Below, piece after piece: positions 14,168 through 22,005 of a stretch of DNA of 44,588 nt. Each line of letters begins with the position of its first letter. The stretch's first letter is position 1. The translations under genes and the position numbers were made by a program. The notes under the pieces are model-generated. The model did not search any database and was not told where the DNA came from. It was given only the letters and a program-made list of their open reading frames with translations. Source of the DNA: a virus; the IMG/VR virus record IMGVR_UViG_3300035670_000412, positions 1 to 44,588 of that record. The stretch is one strand, 5' to 3'.

Positions 14168-14383
14168 ATGTTCACCGTCCGCCTGTCAGACGCCGAGCTG
14201 GTCGAGCTCACTGAGTACGAGCAGCCAACGAAGCAGCTGCAAGAGCTGCACAGACAGGGTTTCTACCGAGCGCGGATTGGGCGCACCGGGCGGGTGATCC
14301 TCGAGCGGGCGCACTACGATGCGGTGGCACGCGGCGAGGTGGCGCCCCCTGTCCAGCGCCAGCCGCGGCTCCGCACCGCATGA
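14168..14383 (+). CDS. DUF4224-type protein upstream of integrase
   Basis: A 71-aa protein with the pattern LVELTEYEQPTKQLQELHRQ then GFYRARIGRTGRVIL, characteristic of the DUF4224 family that regularly precedes phage tyrosine integrases. It probably binds DNA and may regulate or assist integration. The stop overlaps the integrase start (ATGA). Confidence 0.85.
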   Translation: MFTVRLSDAELVELTEYEQPTKQLQELHRQGFYRARIGRTGRVILERAHYDAVARGEVAPPVQRQPRLRTA

Positions 14384-15459
14384 AGGATCCTGCCCTCCCC
14401 CCTCGGGTCTTCGAGCACGGCGCCTGGTACAGGATCGCGGTTGCCCGCGGCGACAAGCGCGAGTGGCACAAGCTCTCGCGCATCCGCGACGGCCTGCCGG
14501 CCATGTGGCGAGCCTATGCGGCCTTCACGGTCGATGCACCGACCGACACCTACCTCATGCCGGCGCTCATCGCCGAATGGCAGGATGCCGTGCTGGCGTC
14601 GCGCGCCAAGGCCACCAAGACTGCGGCCAACTACATGCTCGGGCGGGTCTCGGGCGCCTTTGCTGAGTTCCGGCCCGACCAAGTCGAGCCGCCGCACTGC
14701 GTCGAGTTCCTGGCCCAGTGGGCCGACAAGCCGCGCAGCTATAACCAGTACCGCGCGCTGCTGGCCGAACTGATGCGCTACGCGATGGAGACTGGGAAGC
14801 GCCCGGCCGGGACGAACCCGGTGCGTGGCGTGATCCGCACCAAGACCGAGAAGCCGCGCCAGCGCTGCCCGACGACGAGCGAGCTGCGCCGCATCAAGAT
14901 CGGCTGCCTGTACGGCGACGACGGCCTGCACACGCGCTCGGGCCTGACGATGGCCGCGCTGATCGAACTGGCCTACCTCACCGGCCAGGACATCGGCCGC
15001 CTGGTCGTGCTGCGCGACGGCCCCGGCGAGGATCAGAACGAGCCGTTCCTGACGCGCGTTGGCATCAGCTTCCGGCGCTCGAAGACCGGCGGCCGGGTGC
15101 TGATCGAGTGGACGCCGCGGCTGCGGGCGGCGGTGGCGGCGCTGAAGCGCATCAAGGCCGAGCGCATGCTGCGCAAGACGTCCGCGGAGCGCAGGCGCCT
15201 CGCGCACCCCTACCTGATGACGCGGCAGGACGGATCGCCGATGACCTACGAGGCGGCGTCGAACGCCTGGCAGCGGGGGCTCAAGCGCTCGGGCGTGGCG
15301 CACTGCATGTTCCGCGACATCCGCGCCCGCGCCATCACCGACACCGACGCCCACGCCGGCCGGCTGGCCGCGAACGCGATGGGCGCCCACACGACCGAGG
15401 CTCAGACGGCCGAGTACATCCGCCACAAGACGGCCCGGACGATCAAGGCGACCGCCTGA
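14380..15459 (+). CDS. int: Phage tyrosine recombinase (integrase)
   Basis: A 359-aa protein with an N-terminal arm-binding region, a core-binding helical domain (about 60-150) and a catalytic domain. Visible catalytic residues: Lys in RRSKTGG, Arg in RDIRARAITD, His about 337 in GAHTTEAQ, and nucleophile Tyr about 346 in TAEYIR. The box I segment reads TGQDIGR where TGxR is expected, so the first catalytic Arg is displaced or replaced. It integrates the phage at a tRNA-Pro gene using the attP just downstream. It lacks integron-integrase hallmarks, so it is not expected to act on the attC sites. Confidence 0.93.
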   Translation: MKDPALPPRVFEHGAWYRIAVARGDKREWHKLSRIRDGLPAMWRAYAAFTVDAPTDTYLMPALIAEWQDAVLASRAKATKTAANYMLGRVSGAFAEFRPDQVEPPHCVEFLAQWADKPRSYNQYRALLAELMRYAMETGKRPAGTNPVRGVIRTKTEKPRQRCPTTSELRRIKIGCLYGDDGLHTRSGLTMAALIELAYLTGQDIGRLVVLRDGPGEDQNEPFLTRVGISFRRSKTGGRVLIEWTPRLRAAVAALKRIKAERMLRKTSAERRRLAHPYLMTRQDGSPMTYEAASNAWQRGLKRSGVAHCMFRDIRARAITDTDAHAGRLAANAMGAHTTEAQTAEYIRHKTARTIKATA

Positions 15460-15494
15460 CGGTTACCAGATCGAGGCTCCGTTACCAGCCGATG

Positions 15495-15541
15495 TGGTCG
15501 GGGTGGAGGGATTCGAACCCCCGGCCCATTGCTCCCAAAGC
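15495..15541 (-). other. attP core: 3' part of tRNA-Pro(UGG)
   Basis: Read on the minus strand the segment ends CACCCCGACCA, contains the T arm around GGTTCGAATCCC and reaches the anticodon loop TTTGGGA (anticodon UGG). The 5' stem of the anticodon arm no longer matches (mismatch in the second pair) and no D arm follows, so it is only the part that restores the host tRNA gene after integration. Confidence 0.85.
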
Positions 15542-15608
15542 AGCATTGTGATTCTTTGAAATCAACAGCTTGCGCGCGATTCTGGTAACGGACAGCGCGC
15601 GGTCTTGG

Positions 15609-15626
15609 TCGCCCTCCCCAGGGCGA
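15609..15626. terminator. Hairpin between integrase and late operon ends
   Basis: TCGCCCT-CCCC-AGGGCGA forms a perfect 7-bp stem with a 4-nt loop where the plus integrase transcript and the minus late operon converge. No T-run follows, so the terminator role is uncertain. Confidence 0.4.
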
Positions 15627-15644
15627 TCAAACGGCCGTTACCAG

Positions 15645-15860
15645 TCAATCGGCCTCTTGATCCAGCCCGTAGATCCGTGTCTGCGGCAGCTCTGCCGGCC
15701 CGCCGATGACGAGCGGCATGACGACGCCGTGGAGCTGGGCGGCCTGCAGCTCGGCCCGACCGCGCTCCATGGACAGGGCGCGGTGCTGCAGGCGCGGGCC
15801 GTACAGCACCAGCCAGCCGGCGAGATCTCCGGGCTCCGGCAGATCCGCCGCAGCCGTCAC
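15645..15860 (-). CDS. Small protein at the end of the late operon (71 aa)
   Basis: GTG 15860 overlaps the previous stop (GTGA). The product begins MTAAADLPEPGDLAGWLVLY and has no signal peptide or membrane segment. Its place, last in the late operon beside holin-like and anchored proteins, suggests a lysis or virion accessory role. No family recognised. Confidence 0.6.
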   Translation of the reverse strand: MTAAADLPEPGDLAGWLVLYGPRLQHRALSMERGRAELQAAQLHGVVMPLVIGGPAELPQTRIYGLDQEAD

Positions 15861-16306
15861 AGCGCGACAGTCACGAGTCGAGACAGGACCACCCTGCCGC
15901 CGCACTCGTGCTCTACCGTCACGCGGACGTACTTGGCCGCGGCTGGCACCTTGGCAATGCGGTAGCGTCCGAGGGCCTGGACGCCAGTCTCGCGCGTCGC
16001 GCCGACCATCGGGGCGTCGATGCGGGTGATCTGTGCGTCTGCCAATACGCCCTGGACATCCATGCTGTACGCGTTGATCCGCAGGAAGCGGCAATTCCGC
16101 CGCTTGTCCCCGGCGATCGAGAGTTCGACCGCATCGCCTGAGCGCTCGGTGTCCGTGGCCCTGCCGTCCACCCACACGGGGTGCGCCTTGTCGTACTGAT
16201 CCTGGAGCACGTCAAGCGCGGCCGGCATCATCGCCGACAGGAGCAGGCCGGCGACGGCACCCAAGGCCAGTGCGACGGGGCTGTGAATGACCTCGCGCTG
16301 GATCAT
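15857..16306 (-). CDS. N-terminally anchored envelope protein (149 aa)
   Basis: ATG 16306 sits right after the upstream stop. Residues 9-28 are a membrane anchor (SPVALALGAVAGLLLSAMMP). The rest is strand-rich and predicted outside the cytoplasm (RRNCRFLRINAYSMDVQGVL, two Cys). It is not a typical Rz spanin, because no long coiled coil is seen. It could take part in lysis or in modifying the envelope. Confidence 0.65.
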   Translation of the reverse strand: MIQREVIHSPVALALGAVAGLLLSAMMPAALDVLQDQYDKAHPVWVDGRATDTERSGDAVELSIAGDKRRNCRFLRINAYSMDVQGVLADAQITRIDAPMVGATRETGVQALGRYRIAKVPAAAKYVRVTVEHECGGRVVLSRLVTVAL

Positions 16307-16308
16307 GC

Positions 16309-16647
16309 TCACCCCCATTTTTTCGTGACGATCCACATTGCCGCCGCGAACAGAGCGCCGGCGATGGCCGCCAACACCTTTGATCCGATCCAGCGCGATG
16401 CGTCGTCTGAGAGGTGCCGGAAGACCGCTCGCATGAAGTGCCGCAGCGTTTCGGAGTCCTCGGCGGCAAGCTCTTTGATGGCCTGCTTGATGCCGAGCGC
16501 GAGGACGTGTGCGTCAATGGCGTTGACCTCGAGCCTATGCAGCCGCTCGTCCAGGCCGGATGTGATGTCGCCCAGGGCCTCGAGCTGCTCGCTCTGCTGG
16601 TCGTCCGTGCCGCCGCGGAGGCGCTTGAACGGGTTGTCTGTGCTCAT
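16309..16647 (-). CDS. Holin-like membrane protein (112 aa)
   Basis: A coiled-coil region (EQLEALGDITSGLDERLHRL) is followed by one C-terminal membrane helix (VLAAIAGALFAAAMWIV) and a short basic tail KKWG. This resembles single-helix phage holins or pinholins and late-operon anchor proteins. Start ATG 16647 is chosen because MSTDNPFKR begins the conserved-looking part. No endolysin is adjacent, which weakens the holin assignment. Confidence 0.5.
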   Translation of the reverse strand: MSTDNPFKRLRGGTDDQQSEQLEALGDITSGLDERLHRLEVNAIDAHVLALGIKQAIKELAAEDSETLRHFMRAVFRHLSDDASRWIGSKVLAAIAGALFAAAMWIVTKKWG

Positions 16648-16669
16648 GATGTTGGTGGTGGCGTAACGA

Positions 16670-17134
16670 TCAGGGCCAAGCCACCACAACGGCGGCGACC
16701 TGCTCTGGTGTCGTGGCCTCCTTGACGGCCTGTATGGCGGTGCGCGCTGCGTTGACGGTCTGCAACAGCGTGGCCCAGTTGCCTTGCGGGGCCTTGGCGC
16801 CGGCTGTGAGGCCCTGCGTCCACAGGCCGATGAACAGCTCCAGTGTGCCGAAGCTGTCGATGCCCTCGTAGATCGCGCTGGCCCGCGTCAGGCACTCGGT
16901 CTTGATCGACTCGATGCTGTCGCGCTTGATCTCGTCCAGCGTTGGAGGTGGCGGCGGATTCGAGACCCACTGCTGCGCGCCAAAGTCCCATCGCCACGCC
17001 GAAGTCCCGTCCGGCGTCACACCAACAACGGCAGTTTCCCCGCTGCGGCACTGCGCGTTCGCTTGCTCCACGTCGGCGAGGCTCACGACTCGCCGCGGGC
17101 TGCCGGCTGCGTTGACGATCGTCACAAGATTCAT
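16670..17134 (-). CDS. Tail-tip associated / fibre-assembly-like protein (154 aa)
   Basis: Follows the gpJ-like gene with a 4-bp overlap (ATGA). A short N-terminal strand domain (MNLVTIVNAAGSPRRVVSL) with Trp-rich WRWDFGAQQWVSNPPPPP leads to a helical C-terminal domain. Proteins in this place often assist assembly of the preceding fibre. The family is not certain. Confidence 0.6.
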   Translation of the reverse strand: MNLVTIVNAAGSPRRVVSLADVEQANAQCRSGETAVVGVTPDGTSAWRWDFGAQQWVSNPPPPPTLDEIKRDSIESIKTECLTRASAIYEGIDSFGTLELFIGLWTQGLTAGAKAPQGNWATLLQTVNAARTAIQAVKEATTPEQVAAVVVAWP

Positions 17135-20100
17135 CGTTTCGTCCCCACCACGAGCATGAAGACTTCGCCGGCCCGCGCGGTGAGGTAGCCGTCTCCGGCG
17201 GTCGCAGCTACCAAGTCAATCGTTCTGGTCCCGGCCGCACCTACGACTAGCACCATGCTGGACCAAGTAACCGGCATCGAACTCCCGTCGAGGGAGGAAA
17301 AAAAGCTCTTGGTCGCCATAGTCACCCCGTCGACATTCACTTTGAACGAGCCGGACCCAATGCCTGATGAAGCCCACTTTCCATGCACGCCAACGAGGAC
17401 TATCAGCGGGGCGCCTGCGGCGGGGATCGACAGAGTTGCCCATGTGCCGTCGCCGTTGAGATCCCCGGCATTCACGGCCCCCATCGGGATCGTGACCGCA
17501 TTCCCGGCGATGTTGATGGTGTCGACTGCATTGACCGCCTGCGCGGTCAGTGTCCCGGAGAACGTGCCGGTCGCGGCCGACAACGAGCCCGCGAACGTCC
17601 CGGTCGCAGCGGACAGCGCACCGGCGAACGTGCCCGTGGCCGCTGAGAGTTGACCCGCGAACGTCGCGTCCCCAGTGCTCGCGTCGAGGCTGAACGTCGT
17701 GTTCCCGGCCTTCTTGCCCACGATCCCGCCGGGCGCCATGTAGACGCCCGTGTTGGTCGTGCCCGCGAGGATCATGCCCGTCGTATTGAGCGTGATCGTG
17801 CCCGTGAGGATGTCGGACGCGGACTTGTTGAGCTTGTCGCTGAGCCCGGAGAGGGCGGCGCTGGCGTTGCTTGCCGCGGTGTTTGCCGTGGAGACGAGCG
17901 CAGAGGCTTCTGTGCCGGCGACGTTGGTCCCTGCTGGTGCGCCCACCGTCGCCCCAGGCTCGGCGCCGGGCTTGTACTGCGTCGCCACTGATCCTCGCTC
18001 GACCTGGATGCGGTCGGCGTAGACAGTGCCGGCTGTGTTCAGCGATCCTCCCTGATGGTACAGGCCGACGCCGACAGCGTGCATGTCGGACGCGAGTGCA
18101 GGCAGCGTGACAGACGCGCTCTTGCGATCAGGGGACAGGGCCGCCGAGAACGGTGTGGCGCTTACGACCCAGCCGCCGCCGCTTTGCTGAGCCCAGAGGA
18201 ACATCTGCGCGTACTGCCCCGCCGCCAGCGATGTGGCGTCCTGCCACAGATCGGCGCTGATCGTGAGCACATCGCCGGGTTGGAGGCCGAACCTGTTGTC
18301 GGTGCCGTTCTTGAGGTAGGTGGTGCTCGTCCCGTACTGACCCGGGCCAGCGCTGACAGGGCCGTTCTGCGAGCCCCACAGCATGTTGACGCCGCCGACG
18401 TTCGAGTTCAGCCACCCCGCCGCCGGGTTGACCTGCGAGCTGCTGAGCTGCCCGGCGATGTTCGCCCCGGCGATGATCTGCCCGCCCACGCTGAGCGTCG
18501 AGCCGTTCCAACGCACGAAGTTCGTCCCGTCGCCGATGTCGAATCGCGGCACGCCGCCGCTGTTGTCGAGCAGCCAGCCCGTGCCCGCGCCGAACGTGGT
18601 CTTTCCCGAGCGCAGCACGCCCGTGCTCGCCACCGTGAGCGCGCCGTCGACCGTCAGGTCTCCGGTGTTGACCGCCAGCGCCGAGAGGTTGCCCACCTTG
18701 AGCGCGCTGATGTAGGGCGTGCTCCAGGTGACGATGTTGCTGGCCGGGTCATACAGGCCATCGCTCTGATACAGCGTCTGCCCGGCGGCCGGCGTCGAGG
18801 GCGTGCTCGCCCAGCCGCTGGCGCCGAAGCTGCCGTTGGCCGGGAGACTGGCGCTGCCGGTGCTCGTCACCGTGCCAGAGCCCAGGCTCGTGGCCGAGGT
18901 CAGCACGTAGGCCCGCCGCGCGCTCACGCCGGCGATGCCTTGCGCGCCAGCGCTGCCGTTGGTGCCGGCGTAGCCGCGCGCGCTGACGCTGGCCGTGGTC
19001 CAGTCGATCGCCGTCGTGGCGTTGCCGGCCGCGTCGACGAGTTGCACGCTCGCGCCGTAGAGAGTCTGGCCGGCCGATCCAGTGCCGGGCACCAGCGACC
19101 AGCCGGAGGGCACGACGCCGGGGCTGGCCGTGGCCCAGGTGTAGGTGCCGGTGCCGCTGATCGTGGGCGTGCTCGTGTCCCAGCGGTAGACGGTCGGCGT
19201 CGCCGCCTTGATGCCTGCGGCGCCAGCCGGGCCGGTGCTTCCCGTCGGGCCCTGGTCGCCGTTCACTCCCGCGGCGAAGACGGTGTAGCCGCCGGTCCAG
19301 TCGACGGTGGATGCCGTTGTGCCCACGGCCGCGCTCAGCGGCTTGCGGGCGATCCACAGCCGCGCGCCGGCCGTCCCGGGGTTGGCGCCGATGGCCACGC
19401 CCCAGCCGTTGCCGCCGGTGTAGCCGCTGTGCGCCGCGGTGCCCCAGGTCCAGGTGCTTACGCCGCTCGGGTTGCCGGGCGCTGCGGCCGACCCCCACTG
19501 GTACAGATCGACCATGACCTGGCTTTGCCCGGGCGCGCCGGGCTCGCTCTGCACCAGGTCGCCAGCCGCCACCGTGATCGCCACCGAGGCCGCCGTGGCA
19601 CTTTCCACCCAGCCGCCGGCACCATCGGGCACCGCGGCTTTGACGCGCAGGGTGTACGTGCCCGTCGCCGTCACGCGCTGCAGCAGCGCGGTGCCGCGCC
19701 CAGACCACAGCGGCGCCGCGTCGGCCCAGCCGGTGCCGCCGAGCCTGGCGCGCACTTCGTGGTCTTGCTCGGCGGGCGCCGTCCAGGTCCAGGTGATGAT
19801 GCCTTGGCCCACCGTGGCCGACAGGCCCGCGATGTTGGCCGGTGCGCCCTGCGGCGCGTAGACGGCGGGCGCGGCCAGCGCCGGCGGCGAGGCCACGCCG
19901 GTGCTGTAGACCGCGGCGTTGTGCTCGACGAGCGCAAGGCGCCAGCGCCCGCGGTCGGTCATCTCGGCCGTCGTCACCCGCATGGCCTTGGCCGACAGGC
20001 CCACCGGGTGCGTCACCGTCACCACGTCGCCCTCCTCGACGGCGATGCCGCCGTCGAAGACATCGAGCGTGGTTGTCAGCGCCTGGAGGTTGAGCTTGTT

Positions 20101-21150
20101 CAGCCGCTCGGTGGCCTCGCGCAGCGCCTGCGAGTAGCGCTGGATGCCGGGCAGTCGCACCTGGGAAAGCCGCCAGGGCCGCGTCGTGCCGGCGCCGCTC
20201 ACCGAGGCGATCGCGCTGCCCTCGCGCCAGGGCGTCGTGCGGGTGTCGGTGTAAAGCACCTCCACGGCGGTGGGCGTGTCGCCCAGCTCGCGCAGGCGCA
20301 ACGCGCCGATGGCGGCGATGCTGCCGGCCGAGTGGTCGAAGGTGGCGACGGCTGCGCTGTCGGCGTCCGGCACCAGGCGGATTCCGCTGCCGCCGGGCAC
20401 GAGCCAACAGCCGGCGTAAGCGCGTAGAGCGTCGGCCATCTGCGCCGCGCTCGCCGGCGCGCCGAAGCTCACGCCCACCAGGCGCCGCTTCTCGGCGGGG
20501 CTGCCCACCAGCGCATCGTTGGCATCGGCCGCGGCCTGCAGCGCCAGCGGCTCGACCGTGCGCCCGCAGCCGTACAGCGTGCTGCGCAGGAAGTCGGCCA
20601 ACACCAGCGCCGGGTTGTCGCTCCACTCCCAGGTGGCGGGGTTGTTGACGCGGTGCGTGCCAGAGCCCCCGGCGACAGACGAGTCCTTGCGCGGGTCGTA
20701 CACCTTGCGCCCGCGCACCCGGGCGCTGATCGAGAGCTGCCCCTCCACGCTGCGCATCGGCAGCGCCACCACGCTGTAGCAGTAGCCTTCCAGGGTGTCG
20801 GCGTAGGCGATGGACTGCGCGGCGAACGCGGTGACGAGGGCGCTGTCGGCCGTGGTCTGCGCGCCGGTGTAGCTCGTCACCGACGCGCCGGCCGGCAGCG
20901 CCTGGTCGTTGAGCTGCACGTCGGCCACCGCGTCGCAGGCGAATCCCCACAGGCACGCCACCAGCAGCGTCGAACTGCCCGCCGCGGCCGGCAGCACGTT
21001 GAGGATGCGGGCACCGACGCGGTCTTCGCCGTAGATCAGCGGGATGACGGCCCGCTCGCCGGCCACGGCCTGCTTGCGCTCGGCCGCCGGCGCGCCGACG
21101 GCGTTGAGGCTGCCCGCCGGCGGTATGGTGAGGCTGGAGATGATCGACAT
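17131..21150 (-). CDS. J: gpJ-like central tail-tip / host specificity protein
   Basis: 1339 aa, ATG 21150. The N-terminal 450 residues match the baseplate hub part of lambda gpJ-type proteins (ERAVIPLIYGEDRVGARILN; VYDPRKDS; EEGDVVTVTHP). Fibronectin-III-like sandwiches follow (around GIITWTWTAPAEQDHEVRA), then a collagen-like stretch (GDQGPTGSTGPAGAAG), glycine-rich repeats and three copies of SAATGTFAG near the C-terminus. It binds the host receptor and plugs the tail. Position after two minor tail proteins agrees with siphovirus tail order. Confidence 0.9.
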   Translation of the reverse strand: MSIISSLTIPPAGSLNAVGAPAAERKQAVAGERAVIPLIYGEDRVGARILNVLPAAAGSSTLLVACLWGFACDAVADVQLNDQALPAGASVTSYTGAQTTADSALVTAFAAQSIAYADTLEGYCYSVVALPMRSVEGQLSISARVRGRKVYDPRKDSSVAGGSGTHRVNNPATWEWSDNPALVLADFLRSTLYGCGRTVEPLALQAAADANDALVGSPAEKRRLVGVSFGAPASAAQMADALRAYAGCWLVPGGSGIRLVPDADSAAVATFDHSAGSIAAIGALRLRELGDTPTAVEVLYTDTRTTPWREGSAIASVSGAGTTRPWRLSQVRLPGIQRYSQALREATERLNKLNLQALTTTLDVFDGGIAVEEGDVVTVTHPVGLSAKAMRVTTAEMTDRGRWRLALVEHNAAVYSTGVASPPALAAPAVYAPQGAPANIAGLSATVGQGIITWTWTAPAEQDHEVRARLGGTGWADAAPLWSGRGTALLQRVTATGTYTLRVKAAVPDGAGGWVESATAASVAITVAAGDLVQSEPGAPGQSQVMVDLYQWGSAAAPGNPSGVSTWTWGTAAHSGYTGGNGWGVAIGANPGTAGARLWIARKPLSAAVGTTASTVDWTGGYTVFAAGVNGDQGPTGSTGPAGAAGIKAATPTVYRWDTSTPTISGTGTYTWATASPGVVPSGWSLVPGTGSAGQTLYGASVQLVDAAGNATTAIDWTTASVSARGYAGTNGSAGAQGIAGVSARRAYVLTSATSLGSGTVTSTGSASLPANGSFGASGWASTPSTPAAGQTLYQSDGLYDPASNIVTWSTPYISALKVGNLSALAVNTGDLTVDGALTVASTGVLRSGKTTFGAGTGWLLDNSGGVPRFDIGDGTNFVRWNGSTLSVGGQIIAGANIAGQLSSSQVNPAAGWLNSNVGGVNMLWGSQNGPVSAGPGQYGTSTTYLKNGTDNRFGLQPGDVLTISADLWQDATSLAAGQYAQMFLWAQQSGGGWVVSATPFSAALSPDRKSASVTLPALASDMHAVGVGLYHQGGSLNTAGTVYADRIQVERGSVATQYKPGAEPGATVGAPAGTNVAGTEASALVSTANTAASNASAALSGLSDKLNKSASDILTGTITLNTTGMILAGTTNTGVYMAPGGIVGKKAGNTTFSLDASTGDATFAGQLSAATGTFAGALSAATGTFAGSLSAATGTFSGTLTAQAVNAVDTINIAGNAVTIPMGAVNAGDLNGDGTWATLSIPAAGAPLIVLVGVHGKWASSGIGSGSFKVNVDGVTMATKSFFSSLDGSSMPVTWSSMVLVVGAAGTRTIDLVAATAGDGYLTARAGEVFMLVVGTKR

Positions 21151-21163
21151 GGCGGCCGGGGCC

Positions 21164-21493
21164 TCAGACCTCGTGCAGCCGCACGGTGGCCACCCACAGG
21201 TCGGCCGTGCGCCACTCGTATTGAGGCGCGTCCGCGAAGCGGCAGGTGTAGGCGATGCCATCGGCCGGCCAGGTGAGCGTCACCGTGCCGGTCTTGAAAC
21301 TCTCGAAGCACGCGTCGAGCGTGGCGCGCTGCGCGTTTGTCAGCCAGTGCACGAGGGTGAACTGCGCCTTCTCGGCGCCGTACAGCCGCCGCACCTTCAG
21401 CACGCCGTTGCTGGCGCGCACGGGATCGATGCCGCTCAGGCGCTCCATGCGCGAGCCGTCGCGCATGACGGGCAGCCCGGTCGGGTAGCTCAT
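21164..21493 (-). CDS. Minor tail protein (109 aa)
   Basis: ATG 21493 overlaps the upstream stop (ATGA). The sequence LKVRRLYGAEKAQFTLVHWL, then AFDACFESF-like helix and TLTWPADGIAYTCRF suggests a beta-rich tail-tip protein. It lies between the DUF2163-like minor tail gene and gpJ, where lambda K/I-type genes lie. Exact counterpart unclear. Confidence 0.7.
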   Translation of the reverse strand: MSYPTGLPVMRDGSRMERLSGIDPVRASNGVLKVRRLYGAEKAQFTLVHWLTNAQRATLDACFESFKTGTVTLTWPADGIAYTCRFADAPQYEWRTADLWVATVRLHEV

Positions 21494-22002
21494 GACACCC
21501 TCTCGATCTGGATGTCGACGCCGTTGATGCGCAGCACGGCGCCGGCCGGCATCAGCGTGGCGAAGCCCGCAGCCGGGTTGACGTAGGTGCGAGGCGCCAC
21601 GAGGCTCGCGCACGGGTGGCGAAGCGTCACGCGCAGCTCGAGCGGCGTGATCTCTACCGCGCCGGCAATGGCGTCGGCCAGCCACACCACATCGCCCAGG
21701 GACGTAGCCGCCGCGTCATAGCCCCACAGGCGGATGCTGCGGTCGGTGAGCCCCTCGGCCAGCGCCTGCGCGCCGGCGGCGCCGTCGGCGTTGCCGACGA
21801 TCAGCGTGCCGGCCAGGTCGAGCGCCCGCACCGACAGGCCGTCGACGCGAACGTCCTCCTTGTCCCAGGTGCTGCCGTTCCAGCCGATCGTGCCGAAGGA
21901 TGACCATCGCACCGTGCTCGCGTAGGCCACCTCGACGAGCAGCGCCGGCTGCTGCACGGCCGCGCCGAGGGCGGTGGAGAGGGCGGACGACAGGCCGCGC
22001 AT
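21490..22002 (-). CDS. Minor tail protein L-like (170 aa)
   Basis: A beta-rich protein (LLVEVAYASTVRWSSFGTIG; PLELRVTLRHPCASLVAPRT) with a central Ala/Gly region. Position directly after the tape measure gene (4-bp gap) and before the tip genes fits gpL/DUF2163-type hub proteins. One Cys in HPCAS corresponds to the region where gpL-type proteins bind an iron-sulfur cluster, but only one Cys is visible. Confidence 0.65.
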   Translation of the reverse strand: MRGLSSALSTALGAAVQQPALLVEVAYASTVRWSSFGTIGWNGSTWDKEDVRVDGLSVRALDLAGTLIVGNADGAAGAQALAEGLTDRSIRLWGYDAAATSLGDVVWLADAIAGAVEITPLELRVTLRHPCASLVAPRTYVNPAAGFATLMPAGAVLRINGVDIQIERVS

Positions 22003-22005
22003 GAC

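Larger units (their letters stand above)
15461..15644. other. attP: arm-type integrase sites flanking a tRNA core
   Basis: Four copies of (C/G)GTTACCAG lie at 15461-15469, 15480-15488, 15582-15590 (inverted) and 15636-15644, two on each side of the tRNA-derived core. This is the normal design of a phage attP, with arm sites for the integrase N-terminal domain. Because both sides are phage, the site is attP rather than a prophage junction. Confidence 0.8.

Noticed and set aside
14380-15459. Integron integrase (IntI) for the cassette array
   Set aside because: Sequence fits phage integrases (DUF4224 partner, attP next to it) and lacks the IntI-specific extra helix and box II features.
15495-15541. 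Complete functional tRNA-Pro gene
   Set aside because: No D arm or 5' acceptor strand and the anticodon stem is mismatched; only the 3' part is present.
18055-20427. 790-aa plus-strand ORF opposite the gpJ-like gene
   Set aside because: Arg/Gly/Ala-rich antisense shadow of a clearly coding tail-tip gene.
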